Source of the DNA: Streptomyces termitum | GTDB lineage: Bacteria > Actinomycetota > Actinomycetes > Streptomycetales > Streptomycetaceae | DNA length: 64,000 nucleotides | NCBI RefSeq assembly: GCF_014650175.1 | Contig: NZ_BMUL01000006.1 | Location: 62,001 to 126,000 of the forward strand | Direction: 5' to 3' | Shown here: positions 46,054 to 56,811 of the stretch, piece after piece | Layout of the letters: each line of letters opens with the position of its first letter | Numbering within the stretch: position 1 is the first letter of the stretch | Translations under genes and position numbers: made by a program | Notes under the pieces: model-generated | Told to the model about the DNA's origin: nothing | The model's input: the letters and a program-made list of their open reading frames with translations, nothing else | The model's database searches: none

Positions 46054-46089
46054 AACGCCATTGTTGCGTAATTAATCTGGCAGTGACAA
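46053..46089 (-). promoter_or_regulatory. sufR promoter with SufR operator CAAC-N6-GTTG
   Basis: CAAC (46053-46056), six bases, then GTTG (46063-46066) form the inverted repeat reported for SufR in Streptomyces avermitilis. On the minus strand TTGTCA (46084-46089) and AACAAT (46060-46065), 18 bases apart, form a promoter whose start point coincides with the sufR GTG. The operator therefore covers the -10 and the start. Confidence 0.82.
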
Positions 46090-46124
46090 CCCACGTCCGG
46101 ACGGGTGACGATGGCGTGCATCAC

Positions 46125-46143
46125 TCAGGTAAGGCTTACCTGA
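46125..46143. promoter_or_regulatory. Iron-box-like palindrome upstream of sufR
   Basis: TCAGGTAAGGCTTACCTGA is a perfect 19-bp palindrome about a central base and matches the IdeR/DmdR consensus at 15 of 19 positions. It lies 72 bases upstream of the sufR start and 136 bases upstream of the divergent ABC transporter gene. Confidence 0.65.
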
Positions 46144-46154
46144 CCTGCGGAAAC

Positions 46155-46177
46155 GATCATTCGTAGGATGAATGATC
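46155..46177. repeat. Inverted repeat near the ABC exporter promoter
   Basis: GATCATTC (46155-46162) and GAATGATC (46170-46177) are separated by seven bases. It is AT-rich against its surroundings and could be an operator for the transporter genes. The regulator is unknown. Confidence 0.5.
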
Positions 46178-46278
46178 CCCGTCCTGACCAGCCCGTTCGC
46201 CGTCCCCTCCACCCCTTTTCCGCGCCGCGGACCGTCCCCCGCGCCGACCCGCTCCGGCGGGTCCTTAGACTTCCCGGC

Positions 46279-47210
<932 letters not shown>

Positions 47211-47214
<4 letters not shown>

Positions 47215-47975
47215 GCGCAGGCACCTACTCCCCGAAGCCGGGGGCCGCCCCCGTCGGGCGGATGATCGCCGCCCAGACCGCCCTGGAGACGCGGATGCTG
47301 CTCCGCAACGGCGAGCAGCTCCTCCTCACGGTGATCATCCCCTCCCTCCTCCTGGTGCTCTTCTCGACGGTGGACGTCGTCGACACCGGCGAGGGGAAGG
47401 CCGTCGACTTCCTCGCCCCCGGCGTCCTCGCGCTCGCCGTGATGTCCACCGCCTTCACCGGCCAGGCCATCGCCACCGGCTTCGAGCGCCGCTACGGCGT
47501 CCTCAAGCGGCTCGGCGCCTCCCCGCTGCCCCGCTGGGCCCTGATGACCGCCAAGACGCTCTCCGTACTGGTCACCGAGGTGCTCCAGGTGGTGCTGCTG
47601 ACCCTCATCGCGCTCGGCCTCGGCTGGTCCCCGCACGGCGACCCGTTCTCGGTGCTCCTGCTGCTGGTTCTCGGCACCGCCGCCTTCTCCGGGCTCGGCC
47701 TGCTCATGGCCGGCACCCTGCGGGCGGAGGCCACCCTCGCCGCCGCCAACCTGGTCTTCCTGCTGCTCCTGGTCGGCGGCGGGGTGATCGTCCCGCTGGA
47801 GAAGTTCGGAGCGGCCGGCGACGTGCTCGCCCTGCTGCCGATCGCGGCCCTCTCCGACGGCCTGCGGGACGTCCTCCGGGACGGCGCGGGCCTGCCGTGG
47901 GCGGACGCCGGGATCCTCGCCGTCTGGGCGGTCCTGGGGCTCGGGGCGGCGGCGCGGTTCTTCCGCTGGGAGTAG
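47211..47975 (+). CDS. ABC-2 type transporter permease
   Basis: A 254-residue protein with six predicted helices. The segment ATGFERRYGVLKRLGASPLPRWALMTAKTL is the conserved cytoplasmic loop of ABC-2 permeases. GTG 47211 overlaps the ATPase stop. In this conserved position before ctaA it could be linked to heme or cytochrome oxidase assembly, but the sequence itself does not reveal the substrate. Confidence 0.9.
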
Positions 47976-48057
47976 CCGGAAGGGTCCAGAGGGTGACGTT
48001 TCCCGACAAGCCACCCCTCGTGAAAGCATGCACAAGCCCGCGCCTACGATAGGGCCC

Positions 48058-49017
48058 GTGCAGACCCCCCTTGCCTTCATCGCCCAGCGCTGGACCCCGT
48101 CCCCCCGGATCCTCCGGCGCGCCGCGCTCTCCGCCGTCGTGATGAGCGTGCTCATCATCGTCACGGGCGGGGCGGTCCGGCTGACCGGTTCCGGTCTCGG
48201 CTGCGACACCTGGCCCAAGTGCACCGACGACAGCCTGATCGTCACCGCCGAGCAGGGCCTCCACGGCGCCATCGAGTTCGGCAACCGGATGCTGACGTAC
48301 GTCCTGTCGGCCGCCGTCGGCTGGGCGATCATCGCCGCCCGCTCGACCAAGCCGTGGCGCCGCACCCTCACCCGCTGGGGCTGGGCCCAGTTCTGGATCG
48401 TGATGAGCAACGCCGTCCTCGGCGGCATCACCGTCTGGATGGGCCTCAACCCGTGGACCGTGGCCGGCCACTTCCTGGCCGCCAACGCGCTGCTCACCGT
48501 CGCCGTGATCACCTGGCACCGGACCGGCGAGGGCGACACCGCCCCCCGCCCGCGCGTGCCCGGACCGGTCCGCAAGCTGTCCTGGGCGATCACGGTCGTC
48601 TCGGCCCTGCTGATCGTGGTCGGCACCACGGTCACCGGCGCCGGCAAGCACGCGGGCGACAGCAGCGACGTGCCCCGCATGCCGTGGGACTGGACCGTCG
48701 CCGCCCACGTCCACGCCGTCGCCGCCTGGGCGGTCTGCGCCCTCGCCGTCGCGATGTGGCTGGTGCTGCGCGTCGTCGACGCCCCGGACGACACCCGCGC
48801 CCGCGCCCGCGACCTCCTGATCGTGCTGCTCGCCCAGGGTGCCATCGGCTATGTGCAGTACTTCACCGGCGTGCCGGAGCTCCTGGTCGGCGCCCACATG
48901 CTCGGCTCCTCGCTGATGTGGATCGCGGTGCTGCGACTGGCCCTGAGCCTGCGCGAGCGCCCGCTGCCCACCGCCGACATCCCGGCCCAGGCCGACCCGG
49001 AGCTCGCCTCCGCGTGA
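48058..49017 (+). CDS. ctaA: Heme A synthase (COX15/CtaA)
   Basis: A 319-residue, eight-helix membrane protein that oxidises heme O to heme A for cytochrome c oxidase. The conserved pieces are TGGAVRLTGSGLGCDTWPKC, a paired His segment GLHGAIEFGNRML, NPWTVAGHFLAANALL, HVHAVAAWAV and GAHMLGSSLMW, giving the heme-ligand histidines. The GTG at 48058 has TACGAT seven bases upstream, as in leaderless Streptomyces genes. The alternative ATG at 48028 would add ten residues and has no Shine-Dalgarno sequence either. CtaB, the previous step, is encoded 1.6 kb away on the other strand. Confidence 0.9.
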   Translation: MQTPLAFIAQRWTPSPRILRRAALSAVVMSVLIIVTGGAVRLTGSGLGCDTWPKCTDDSLIVTAEQGLHGAIEFGNRMLTYVLSAAVGWAIIAARSTKPWRRTLTRWGWAQFWIVMSNAVLGGITVWMGLNPWTVAGHFLAANALLTVAVITWHRTGEGDTAPRPRVPGPVRKLSWAITVVSALLIVVGTTVTGAGKHAGDSSDVPRMPWDWTVAAHVHAVAAWAVCALAVAMWLVLRVVDAPDDTRARARDLLIVLLAQGAIGYVQYFTGVPELLVGAHMLGSSLMWIAVLRLALSLRERPLPTADIPAQADPELASA

Positions 49018-49024
49018 GCCCGGC

Positions 49025-50101
49025 TCACCCCAGCCGGTAGACCCGCGTCGCGTTTCCCGCGGCGAGCATCGCGGCGACCCGCCGGGCGTCCGGGAGGGAC
49101 CAGGCGCCGTCCTGGACCCAGGCGCCCAGCACCCGGCCCAGCGCGGCGCGGAAGGCGTGCGCGGCGACCACGTGGAGCTCGGGCAGGGCGCGGGCGCCGC
49201 TGGAGTAGAGCAGCTTGCCGAACGGGGCCAGCTCCAGGATCTCCGCGAGGACGTCCGCCGCCCGCGCCCCGGTGTGCGTCAGGGCGGCGCCCAGGTCCGC
49301 GTAGACGTGCGGGAAGGCCCCGGCCAGCCGGGCCGCCGTCCGGTGGTGCGGGGAGCCGTGCAGCAGGACGAGGTCGGCGCCGAGCCCCGCGGTGGCGGCG
49401 GCGAAGCCGGCCAGCGCGCCCGGGTCGCGGTCCCCGGTGTGCAGCTGGAGCGGGCGGCCCGCGCCGACCGCGATCCACAGCAGGTGGCGCAGGAGCACCG
49501 GGTCGTCGAGGGGGCCTCCGGCGCGGCGGCGGGCCAGCCAGCGCCCGGCGGCCCGGCGCACCTCGACCCGCCCGGGGGTCTCCGGGACGGCGACCAGGCC
49601 GCAGCGGGGCGCGGCGGCCGAGGAGAAGGCGACGGAGCGGGTGGCGGCGGCCTGGACGGCCTCCGTGAGGTTGCCGAGGAAGGACTCGGCGGTGCCGGAG
49701 GTGTCGGCGACCTGTTCCGCGAGGGGTTCGAGGCGGACGATCTCGTGGGCGCGGGCCGCCCCGGCGCCCGCCAGTTCGGCGGGGCCCGTGAGGTCGCCCG
49801 GGGCGCCCGTGTCGACGAGGTACGTGCCGATGCCCGCGGCCCGCAGCAGCCGGCGGCCGGTCTCGGCGACGCCGAGCTCGCGGCGGCGGGCGAGGTAGCG
49901 GGCGGGCGGGCAGTGGGCTTCGAGGCCGAGCAGCGGCGGACACCAGCGGCGTACGGCGAAACCGGTCTGGGTGTCGAAGAGGGTGGTGCCGGAGGCGGGC
50001 GGGGCGGCGGGGCCGAGGTGGGCCTCGAAGGTGCCGAGGCCCAGCTCCGTCCGGAGCACCCCGTGGCAGTACTGGTCCACCAGGCGCGGCGTGTCGATCA
50101 T
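49025..50101 (-). CDS. TIM-barrel amidohydrolase (amidohydrolase-2/FluG-like)
   Basis: A 358-residue protein. VDQYCHGVLRTELGLGTFE near the start holds the H of the metal site, FDTQTGFAVRRWCPPLLGLEAHCPPARYL follows, and RPLQLHTGDRD, LVLLHGSPHHRTAARLAGAFPHVYADL and LLYSSGARALPELH supply further ligands. This is the pattern of the amidohydrolase-2 branch. The ATG at 50101 has GGGAG nine bases upstream. A GTG at 50134 would add eleven residues. Its stop lies seven bases from the convergent ctaA stop. Substrate unknown. Confidence 0.75.
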   Translation of the reverse strand: MIDTPRLVDQYCHGVLRTELGLGTFEAHLGPAAPPASGTTLFDTQTGFAVRRWCPPLLGLEAHCPPARYLARRRELGVAETGRRLLRAAGIGTYLVDTGAPGDLTGPAELAGAGAARAHEIVRLEPLAEQVADTSGTAESFLGNLTEAVQAAATRSVAFSSAAAPRCGLVAVPETPGRVEVRRAAGRWLARRRAGGPLDDPVLLRHLLWIAVGAGRPLQLHTGDRDPGALAGFAAATAGLGADLVLLHGSPHHRTAARLAGAFPHVYADLGAALTHTGARAADVLAEILELAPFGKLLYSSGARALPELHVVAAHAFRAALGRVLGAWVQDGAWSLPDARRVAAMLAAGNATRVYRLG

Positions 50102-50194
50102 CTCGGGGGGCTCCCTGTGTGGGCGTGTCTCCACACGTCCTAACGGGTGAGCCCCGCGCGAGGTTGTTGCCTGGCGGCGGTGCCGTCGGCCGGT

Positions 50195-50548
50195 TCAGCC
50201 GTTGGCGGGGCCGCCGATCTGGATGCCGGCCATCCGGGTCCACTCGTACGGGCCGGTGACGACCTTCGCGGCGAACTCGCCGTCGAACTCGTCGTGCAGG
50301 GTCAGCCCGGCCTGTTCGGCGGCCTGCCGGGCGATGTCGTACGTGGGGGCCACCAGGTCGCCCCAGCCGCCGTCCTCGCCGACGAGGACGATCCGGGTGC
50401 CGGCCTGGCCGATGTGGGCGAGCTGGCCCTCGACGCCGCCGTGCTCCTTGCCGAAGGCGCGGATCTCCTTGGCCAGCTTGGCCGCCCGGCGTCCGGTGCG
50501 CGGGGAGGCGGCCGGGGCCTCTTCCTTGGTGTCTGCGGTGTCTGCCAT
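50195..50548 (-). CDS. Small conserved hypothetical protein
   Basis: A 117-residue protein with a basic N-terminal third (RTGRRAAKLAKEIRAFGKEHGG) and a body containing TRIVLVGEDGGWGDLVAPTYDIARQAAEQAGLTLHDEFDGEFAAKVVTGPYEWTRMAGIQIGGP. I recognise no family. It lies downstream of ctaB in the same direction but beyond a terminator. A TAGCAT hexamer seven bases before ATG 50548 and the lack of a Shine-Dalgarno sequence point to a leaderless mRNA of its own. Confidence 0.7.
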   Translation of the reverse strand: MADTADTKEEAPAASPRTGRRAAKLAKEIRAFGKEHGGVEGQLAHIGQAGTRIVLVGEDGGWGDLVAPTYDIARQAAEQAGLTLHDEFDGEFAAKVVTGPYEWTRMAGIQIGGPANG

Positions 50549-50582
50549 GGCCACGATGCTACCGATGGGTAGATCACGTGGC

Positions 50583-50624
50583 GACGGCCGGGCCGCGTGG
50601 GACAGCCCACACGACCCGGCCGTC
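50583..50624 (-). terminator. Terminator of ctaB
   Basis: Outer arms GACGGCCGGG (50583-50592) and CCCGGCCGTC (50615-50624) and inner GTGGG/CCCAC (50597-50601/50606-50610) make a long hairpin 20 bases past the ctaB stop. Confidence 0.7.
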
Positions 50625-50644
50625 GGAGCCGGTCGGTTCCCGCG

Positions 50645-51592
50645 TCAGCGCAGGAAGGGGTCCACCGCGACCGCCACGAAGAGCAGCGACACATAGGTGA
50701 TGGACCAGTGGAAGAGGCGCATCTCCTTGAGCTTCGCGCCGCCGACCTCGGCCTTGGCGCGGTTGAGGAGGCCGTGCGCCTCCCACAGCCACCAGCCGCC
50801 GGTGAGCAGGGCGACGGCGGTGTAGAACCAGCCGGTGTAGCCCAGCGGGGTGAGGAGCAGCGAGACCGCCACCATGACCCAGCTGTAGAGGACGATCTGC
50901 TTCGCGACGACCTTGTTGGAGGCGAGGACCGGCAGCATGGGCACGCCCACGCGCGCGTAGTCCTCCTTCACCTTCATCGACAGCGGCCAGTAGTGCGGCG
51001 GCGTCCAGAAGAAGATGACCAGGAAGAGGATGACGGCGGCCCAGGACATCGAGTTCGTGACCGAGGACCAGCCGATGAGGACCGGCATGCAGCCGGCGAT
51101 GCCGCCCCAGACGATGTTCTGCGCGGTCCGCCGCTTCAGGATCATCGTGTAGACGACCACGTAGAAGAGGAGCGCGCCGAGCGACAGCCAGGCGGACAGC
51201 CAGTTGACGAGCAGGCCGAACCAGAGGGTGGAGACCACGGCGAGGCTGAGGCCGAAGACCAGGCCCTCGCGCGGCGACACCATGCCGGTGACCAGCGGGC
51301 GCTGCGCGGTGCGGTCCATCAGCGCGTCGATGTCGCGGTCGATGTACATGTTCAGCGCGTTGGCGCCGCCCGCGGAGAGGTAGCCGCCGAAGCAGGTGGC
51401 GAGCACCAGCCACAGGTCGGGCACGCCCTGCTCGGCGAGGAACATCACCGGGACGGTGGTGATGAGCAGCAGTTCGATGATCCGCGGCTTGGTCAGCGCC
51501 ACGAATGCCTTGACGCGGGCCCCGAACGGCCGATGGCCCCCCGGGCTGGGAGTCAAGACGACCCCTGCGGGTCGGGACTCGACGGCCGTCAC
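50645..51592 (-). CDS. ctaB: Protoheme IX farnesyltransferase (heme O synthase)
   Basis: A 315-residue membrane prenyltransferase of the UbiA family that converts protoheme to heme [27 protein letters not shown] opens helix 1. [26 protein letters not shown] holds the N-x-x-x-D-x-x-x-D prenyl-diphosphate motif, and the second aspartate-rich loop follows in [18 protein letters not shown]. The GTG at 51592 is chosen because AGGGG lies about six bases upstream. The frame continues to 51661 without a better start. It works with ctaA. Confidence 0.92.
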   Translation of the reverse strand: MTAVESRPAGVVLTPSPGGHRPFGARVKAFVALTKPRIIELLLITTVPVMFLAEQGVPDLWLVLATCFGGYLSAGGANALNMYIDRDIDALMDRTAQRPLVTGMVSPREGLVFGLSLAVVSTLWFGLLVNWLSAWLSLGALLFYVVVYTMILKRRTAQNIVWGGIAGCMPVLIGWSSVTNSMSWAAVILFLVIFFWTPPHYWPLSMKVKEDYARVGVPMLPVLASNKVVAKQIVLYSWVMVAVSLLLTPLGYTGWFYTAVALLTGGWWLWEAHGLLNRAKAEVGGAKLKEMRLFHWSITYVSLLFVAVAVDPFLR

Positions 51593-51995
51593 GCACACCC
51601 CTGACAGAGAAATCCCAGCAAGTTCCCCGGATAAAGGCGGGGTGAAACTTGCGCGTACCACGCCACTCTAGACGTTGCCCAGACGCCGATCTTCGCGGGG
51701 GTGGGGTCGTGTTGGGGCGGCTCTCCCCCGGGCGCGCCCCCGGGACGGGCCGGGCGCGCGTCCGGTCCCCGGCCGAGCGCACGTCAGGCCCCGCGCGCGG
51801 TCCGGCGCGCCGCTCGGGAGGCGAAGGCGCGCGCGGGGCGGCAGGCTTGCTCCGTGTGGGGTGGCGGGGTCGCTCCGCGCGCTCATATGAGGGGCATGGA
51901 CACGGAAAGAGGGGGCCTTTTCGGGGGTAGGCTCGACACCGCCGGTACACCCTCAGTCACCGGCCTCAGACATGTGGAGAGGAGCCCTGACCAGG
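51593..51995. other. 403-bp divergent promoter region between ctaB and tkt
   Basis: No convincing gene lies here. Towards tkt, TAGGCT (51928-51933) fits a -10 hexamer about 60 bases before the start. Towards ctaB, TAGAGT on the minus strand (51665-51670) fits one about 75 bases before its GTG. The middle is extremely GC-rich and holds CGCG-rich blocks without a clear long palindrome. Confidence 0.45.
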
Positions 51996-54083
51996 GTGAG
52001 CACTAAGCCGACCACCACAGACCTCGAATGGGCCGATTTGGACCAGCGGGCCGTCGACACCGCTCGCATCCTGGCCGCGGACGCCGTACAGAAGGTCGGC
52101 AACGGCCATCCGGGTACGGCGATGAGCCTCGCTCCGGCCGCGTACACCCTCTTCCAGAAGGTGATGCGGCACGATCCGTCCGACCCCGCGTGGGTCGGGC
52201 GCGACCGGTTCGTGCTCTCCGCGGGCCACTCGTCCCTGACCCTCTACACCCAGCTGTACCTGGGGGGCTTCGGACTGGAACTGGACGACCTGAAGTCCTT
52301 CCGCACCTGGGGTTCGAAGACCCCGGGCCACCCGGAGTACGGCCACACCGCCGGCGTCGAGACCACCACCGGCCCGCTCGGCCAGGGCGTGGCGAACGCG
52401 GTGGGCATGGCGATGGCCGCCCGCTTCGAGCGCGGCCTGTTCGATCCGGAGGCGGCGGCCGGGACCTCCCCGTTCGACCACCGGATCTACGTGATCGCCG
52501 GTGACGGCTGCCTCCAGGAGGGCATCTCCGCCGAGGCGTCCTCGCTCGCGGGCCACCAGAAGCTCGGCAACCTGATCCTGCTGTGGGACGACAACCACAT
52601 CTCGATCGAGGGCGACACCGAGACCGCCGTGTCCGAGGACACGATGAAGCGGTACGAGGCGTACGGCTGGCACGTGCAGCGCGTGGAGCCGCAGGAGAAC
52701 GGCGACCTGGACCCGGCCGCGCTGTACGCGGCGATCCGGGCGGCCGAGGCCGAGACCGAGCGCCCGTCGTTCATCGCGATGCGCTCGATCATCGCCTGGC
52801 CCGCGCCGAACGCGCAGAACACCGAGGCCGCGCACGGCTCGGCGCTCGGCGACGAGGAGATCGCGGCCACCAAGCGGGTCCTGGGCTTCGACCCGGAGCG
52901 GACCTTCGAGGTCTCCGACGAGGTCATCGCGCACACCCGGGAGCTCGGCGAGCGCGGCCGCGAGGCCCGTGCCGCCTGGGAGAAGCAGTTCGCCGACTGG
53001 CGGGAGGCCAACCCGGAGCGCGCCGCCACCTTCGACCGCATCGAGGCCAACGAGCTGCCGGAGGGCTGGGAGGAGAGCATCCCGGTCTTCGAGGCGGGCA
53101 AGGGCGTCGCCACCCGCGCGGCCTCCGGCAAGGTGCTCCAGGCGCTGGGCGCGGTCGTCCCCGAGCTGTGGGGCGGCTCGGCCGACCTCGCGGGCTCGAA
53201 CAACACGACGATCGACAAGACGTCGTCGTTCCTCCCCGAGGGCAACCCGCTGCCCGAGGCGGACCCGTACGGCCGCACGATCCACTTCGGCATCCGCGAG
53301 CACGCCATGGCCGCGGAGATGAACGGCATCGCGCTGCACGGCAACACCCGCGTCTACGGCGGCACCTTCCTGGTCTTCTCGGACTACATGCGCAACGCGG
53401 TGCGCCTGTCGGCCCTGATGCACCTGCCGGTGACCTACGTGTGGACGCACGACTCGATCGGCCTCGGCGAGGACGGCCCGACCCACCAGCCGGTGGAGCA
53501 CCTGGCCTCGCTGCGCGCGATCCCGGGCCTGAACCTGGTCCGCCCGGCCGACGCCAACGAGACGGCGATCGCCTGGCGCGAGATCATGAAGCGGCACACC
53601 CGCGAGTACCTCAAGGGCGCGCCGCACGGTCTGGCGCTGACCCGCCAGGGCGTGCCGACCTACGCGCCGAACGAGGACGCGGCCAAGGGCGGCTACGTGC
53701 TCTTCGACGCCGAGGGCGGTTCGCCGGAGGTCGTGATCATCGCGACCGGCTCCGAGGTGCACCTGGCCGTCGAGGCCCGGGAGGCGCTCCAGGCGGAGGG
53801 CGTCCCGGCCCGGGTGGTCTCGATGCCGTCGGTGGAGTGGTTCGAGGAGCAGGACCAGGCGTACAAGGAGTCCGTCCTGCCGCCTTCGGTGAAGGCGCGC
53901 GTGGCGGTCGAGGCCGGCATCGGCCTGACCTGGCACAAGTACGTCGGGGATGCGGGCCGGATCGTGTCGCTGGAGCACTTCGGTGCCTCGGCGGACGCCA
54001 AGGTCCTCTTCCGTGAGTTCGGTTTCACGCCGGAGGCCGTCGTCGCCGCCGCCCGGGAATCGATCGCCGCCGCCGCGCGCTGA
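51996..54083 (+). CDS. tkt: Transketolase
   Basis: A 695-residue thiamine-diphosphate enzyme of the non-oxidative pentose phosphate pathway. Motifs in order: [79 protein letters not shown] (the GDG...N thiamine-diphosphate motif), then the pyrimidine domain with [19 protein letters not shown] (catalytic glutamate), and [31 protein letters not shown] 51996 gives the usual [12 protein letters not shown]. It is the first gene of the operon with tal, zwf, opcA and pgl. Confidence 0.96.
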   Translation: MSTKPTTTDLEWADLDQRAVDTARILAADAVQKVGNGHPGTAMSLAPAAYTLFQKVMRHDPSDPAWVGRDRFVLSAGHSSLTLYTQLYLGGFGLELDDLKSFRTWGSKTPGHPEYGHTAGVETTTGPLGQGVANAVGMAMAARFERGLFDPEAAAGTSPFDHRIYVIAGDGCLQEGISAEASSLAGHQKLGNLILLWDDNHISIEGDTETAVSEDTMKRYEAYGWHVQRVEPQENGDLDPAALYAAIRAAEAETERPSFIAMRSIIAWPAPNAQNTEAAHGSALGDEEIAATKRVLGFDPERTFEVSDEVIAHTRELGERGREARAAWEKQFADWREANPERAATFDRIEANELPEGWEESIPVFEAGKGVATRAASGKVLQALGAVVPELWGGSADLAGSNNTTIDKTSSFLPEGNPLPEADPYGRTIHFGIREHAMAAEMNGIALHGNTRVYGGTFLVFSDYMRNAVRLSALMHLPVTYVWTHDSIGLGEDGPTHQPVEHLASLRAIPGLNLVRPADANETAIAWREIMKRHTREYLKGAPHGLALTRQGVPTYAPNEDAAKGGYVLFDAEGGSPEVVIIATGSEVHLAVEAREALQAEGVPARVVSMPSVEWFEEQDQAYKESVLPPSVKARVAVEAGIGLTWHKYVGDAGRIVSLEHFGASADAKVLFREFGFTPEAVVAAARESIAAAAR

Positions 54084-54118
54084 CGCGGATACGTACGACT
54101 TTTGGAGATGCAACTCTC

Positions 54119-55273
54119 ATGACAGACGCTCTCAAGCGCCTCTCCGACGAAGGCGTCGCGATCTGGCTGGACGACCTGTCGCGCCAGCGGATCACGTCCG
54201 GGAACCTGGCCGAGCTGATCGACCAGTCGCACGTGGTCGGTGTCACCACCAACCCGTCGATCTTCCAGAAGGCGATCTCGTCGGGCTGGGGGTCCCCCCG
54301 TTCGAGCGAAGCCGAGAACGGGGGAGGGTACGAGCAGCAGCTCGCCGACCTGGCCGCCCGCAAGGTGACCGTGGACGAGGCCATCCGCATGATCACGACG
54401 GCGGACGTCCGCGACGCCGCCGACATCCTGCGCCCGGTCTTCGACTCGACCGACGGCCAGGACGGCCGGGTGTCGATCGAGGTCGACCCGCGGCTCGCCC
54501 ACGACACGGCGGCCACGGTCGCCGAGGCGAAGCAGCTGGCGTGGCTGGTGGACCGGCCGAACACGCTCATCAAGATCCCCGCGACGAAGGCCGGCCTGCC
54601 GGCGATCACCGAGGTCATCGGCCTCGGCATCAGCGTCAACGTGACGCTGATCTTCTCGCTGGAGCGCTACCGCGCGGTGATGGACGCCTACCTGGCGGGG
54701 CTGGAGAAGGCCCGCGAGCGCGGCCTCGACCTCTCCGAGATCCACTCGGTGGCGTCCTTCTTCGTGTCCCGCGTGGACACGGAGATCGACAAGCGCCTGG
54801 ACGGCATCGGCACGGACGAGGCCAAGGCCCTCAAGGGCAAGGCCGCGCTCGCCAACGCCCGCCTGGCCTACCAGGCGTACGAGGAGGTCTTCTCCTCGGA
54901 GCGCTGGGCGGCCCTGGACAAGGCGCAGGCCAACAAGCAGCGTCCGCTGTGGGCCTCGACCGGCGTGAAGGACCCGGCGTACAAGGACACGCTGTACGTG
55001 GTGGACCTGGTCGCTCCCGGCACGGTGAACACCATGCCGGAGGCCACCCTGGAGGCCACCGCCGACCACGGCGAGGTCACCGGTGACACCGTCCGCGGCA
55101 CGTACGAGCAGTCCCGCGCCGAGCTGGACGCCGTCGAGAAGCTGGGCATCGCCTACGACGACGTCGTGCAGCTCCTGGAGGACGAGGGCGTCGAGAAGTT
55201 CGAGGCGGCCTGGAACGACCTGCTCGGTTCGACCGAGGCGGAGCTGAAGCGCCTCGCCCCCTCGGAGGGCTGA
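54119..55273 (+). CDS. tal: Transaldolase with an in-frame repeat insertion
   Basis: A 384-residue transaldolase of the actinobacterial long type. [61 protein letters not shown] and [16 protein letters not shown] are conserved, and the Schiff-base lysine is in [29 protein letters not shown] and [18 protein letters not shown] follow. After QKAIS, where related enzymes as I recall read a short SxGxGY-type loop, this protein carries an extra dozen residues ([14 protein letters not shown]), encoded by a Streptomyces-type palindromic repeat at 54295-54324. The frame is kept. The loop lies outside the barrel strands, so activity is probably retained. Confidence 0.93.
   Translation: MTDALKRLSDEGVAIWLDDLSRQRITSGNLAELIDQSHVVGVTTNPSIFQKAISSGWGSPRSSEAENGGGYEQQLADLAARKVTVDEAIRMITTADVRDAADILRPVFDSTDGQDGRVSIEVDPRLAHDTAATVAEAKQLAWLVDRPNTLIKIPATKAGLPAITEVIGLGISVNVTLIFSLERYRAVMDAYLAGLEKARERGLDLSEIHSVASFFVSRVDTEIDKRLDGIGTDEAKALKGKAALANARLAYQAYEEVFSSERWAALDKAQANKQRPLWASTGVKDPAYKDTLYVVDLVAPGTVNTMPEATLEATADHGEVTGDTVRGTYEQSRAELDAVEKLGIAYDDVVQLLEDEGVEKFEAAWNDLLGSTEAELKRLAPSEG
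54295..54324. repeat. Short palindromic repeat inserted in tal
   Basis: CCCCCGTTC (54295-54303), a 12-base loop GAGCGAAGCCGA, then GAACGGGGG (54316-54324). The whole unit spans roughly 54288-54328, including flanking GGGGGT and AGGGT. It resembles the small CCCCCGxTCGAGCGxAGxCGAGAxCGGGGG elements scattered in Streptomyces genomes, here inside a coding region. Confidence 0.75.
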
Positions 55274-55278
55274 CCACA

Positions 55279-56811
55279 GTGAGCACCGTCCACGGAGCCA
55301 ACCCGCTCCGTGACGCCGCAGACCGACGGCTCCCGCGCATCGCGGGGCCGTCGGGCCTGGTCATCTTCGGTGTCACGGGCGATTTGTCCCGTAAGAAGCT
55401 GATGCCTGCCGTCTACGACCTGGCCAACCGCGGCCTGCTGCCGCCGGGCTTCTCGCTCGTCGGCTTCGCCCGCCGGGAGTGGCAGGACGAGGACTTCGCG
55501 CAGGAGGTCCACGACGCGGTCAAGCAGCACGCCCGCACGCCCTTCCGCGAGGAGGTCTGGCAGCAGCTCATCCAGGGGATGCGCTTCGTCCAGGGCGACT
55601 TCGACAGCGACGAGGCGTTCGAGCAGCTGAAGGACACCATCCAGGAGCTGGACAAGGCGCAGGGCACCGGGGGCAACTTCGCCTTCTACCTGTCCGTGCC
55701 GCCGAAGTTCTTCCCCCTGGTGGTCCAGCAGCTGAAGAAGCACGGCCTGGCCGACCAGAAGAACGGCTCCTGGCGCCGCGCCGTCATCGAGAAGCCCTTC
55801 GGCCACGACCTGGTCTCCGCCAAGGAGCTCAACGAGGTCGTCCACGAGGTCTTCCCGCCCGAGGCGGTCTTCCGCATCGACCACTACCTCGGCAAGGAGA
55901 CCGTCCAGAACATCCTGGCGCTCCGCTTCGCCAACACCCTCTTCGAGCCGATCTGGAACCGGTCGTACGTCGACCACGTGCAGATCACCATGGCCGAGGA
56001 CATCGGCATCGGCGGCCGGGCCGGCTACTACGACGGCATCGGCGCCGCCCGCGACGTCATCCAGAACCACCTGCTCCAGCTGCTCGCGCTGACCGCGATG
56101 GAGGAGCCCGCCTCCTTCGACGCCGACGCGCTCGCCGCCGAGAAGACCAAGGTCCTGGGCGCCGTCCGGCTGCCGAAGGACCTGGCGGAGACCACCGTGC
56201 GCGGCCAGTACGCGGCGGGCTGGCAGGGCGGCGCGAAGGCCGTCGGCTACCTCCAGGAAGAGGGCATCGACCCCCAGTCGAAGACCGACACCTACGCGGC
56301 GGTCAAGCTGGAGATCGACAACCGCCGCTGGGCGGGCGTCCCCTTCTACCTGCGCACCGGCAAGCGGCTGGGCCGCCGGGTCACCGAGATCGCGGTGGTC
56401 TTCCAGCGCGCCCCGCACTCCCCCTTCGACCACACGTCGACGGAGGAGCTGGGCCGCAACGCCATCGTCATCCGGGTCCAGCCGGACGAGGGCGTGACCG
56501 TCCGCTTCGGCTCGAAGGTGCCGGGCACCCAGATGGAGATCCGGGACGTGTCGATGGACTTCGCCTACGGCGAGTCCTTCACCGAGTCCAGCCCGGAGGC
56601 GTACGAGCGGCTCATCCTCGACGTCCTGCTCGGCGACTCCAACCTCTTCCCGCGCGTGGAGGAGGTCGAGCTGTCCTGGAAGATCCTCGACCCGATCGAG
56701 CGCTTCTGGGACGAGCACGGGAAGCCCGCGCAGTACGAGTCCGGGACCTGGGGTCCGGTCGAGGCGGACGAGATGCTCGCACGAGACGGCAGGAGCTGGC
56801 GCCGGCCATGA
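55279..56811 (+). CDS. zwf: Glucose-6-phosphate dehydrogenase
   Basis: A 510-residue enzyme that oxidises glucose 6-phosphate to 6-phosphogluconolactone with NADP+. The Rossmann fingerprint is VIFGVTGDLSRKKLMPAV, the substrate and catalytic signature FRIDHYLGKETVQN, and the lysine of EKPFGHDL is conserved. GTG 55279 lies five bases after the tal stop. The stop overlaps opcA (ATGA). Length is normal. Confidence 0.96.
   Translation: MSTVHGANPLRDAADRRLPRIAGPSGLVIFGVTGDLSRKKLMPAVYDLANRGLLPPGFSLVGFARREWQDEDFAQEVHDAVKQHARTPFREEVWQQLIQGMRFVQGDFDSDEAFEQLKDTIQELDKAQGTGGNFAFYLSVPPKFFPLVVQQLKKHGLADQKNGSWRRAVIEKPFGHDLVSAKELNEVVHEVFPPEAVFRIDHYLGKETVQNILALRFANTLFEPIWNRSYVDHVQITMAEDIGIGGRAGYYDGIGAARDVIQNHLLQLLALTAMEEPASFDADALAAEKTKVLGAVRLPKDLAETTVRGQYAAGWQGGAKAVGYLQEEGIDPQSKTDTYAAVKLEIDNRRWAGVPFYLRTGKRLGRRVTEIAVVFQRAPHSPFDHTSTEELGRNAIVIRVQPDEGVTVRFGSKVPGTQMEIRDVSMDFAYGESFTESSPEAYERLILDVLLGDSNLFPRVEEVELSWKILDPIERFWDEHGKPAQYESGTWGPVEADEMLARDGRSWRRP

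Noticed and set aside
46155..46177. A second SufR or iron-regulator site
   Set aside because: GATCATTC-N7-GAATGATC matches neither CAAC-N6-GTTG nor the iron box, so it is only listed as an inverted repeat.
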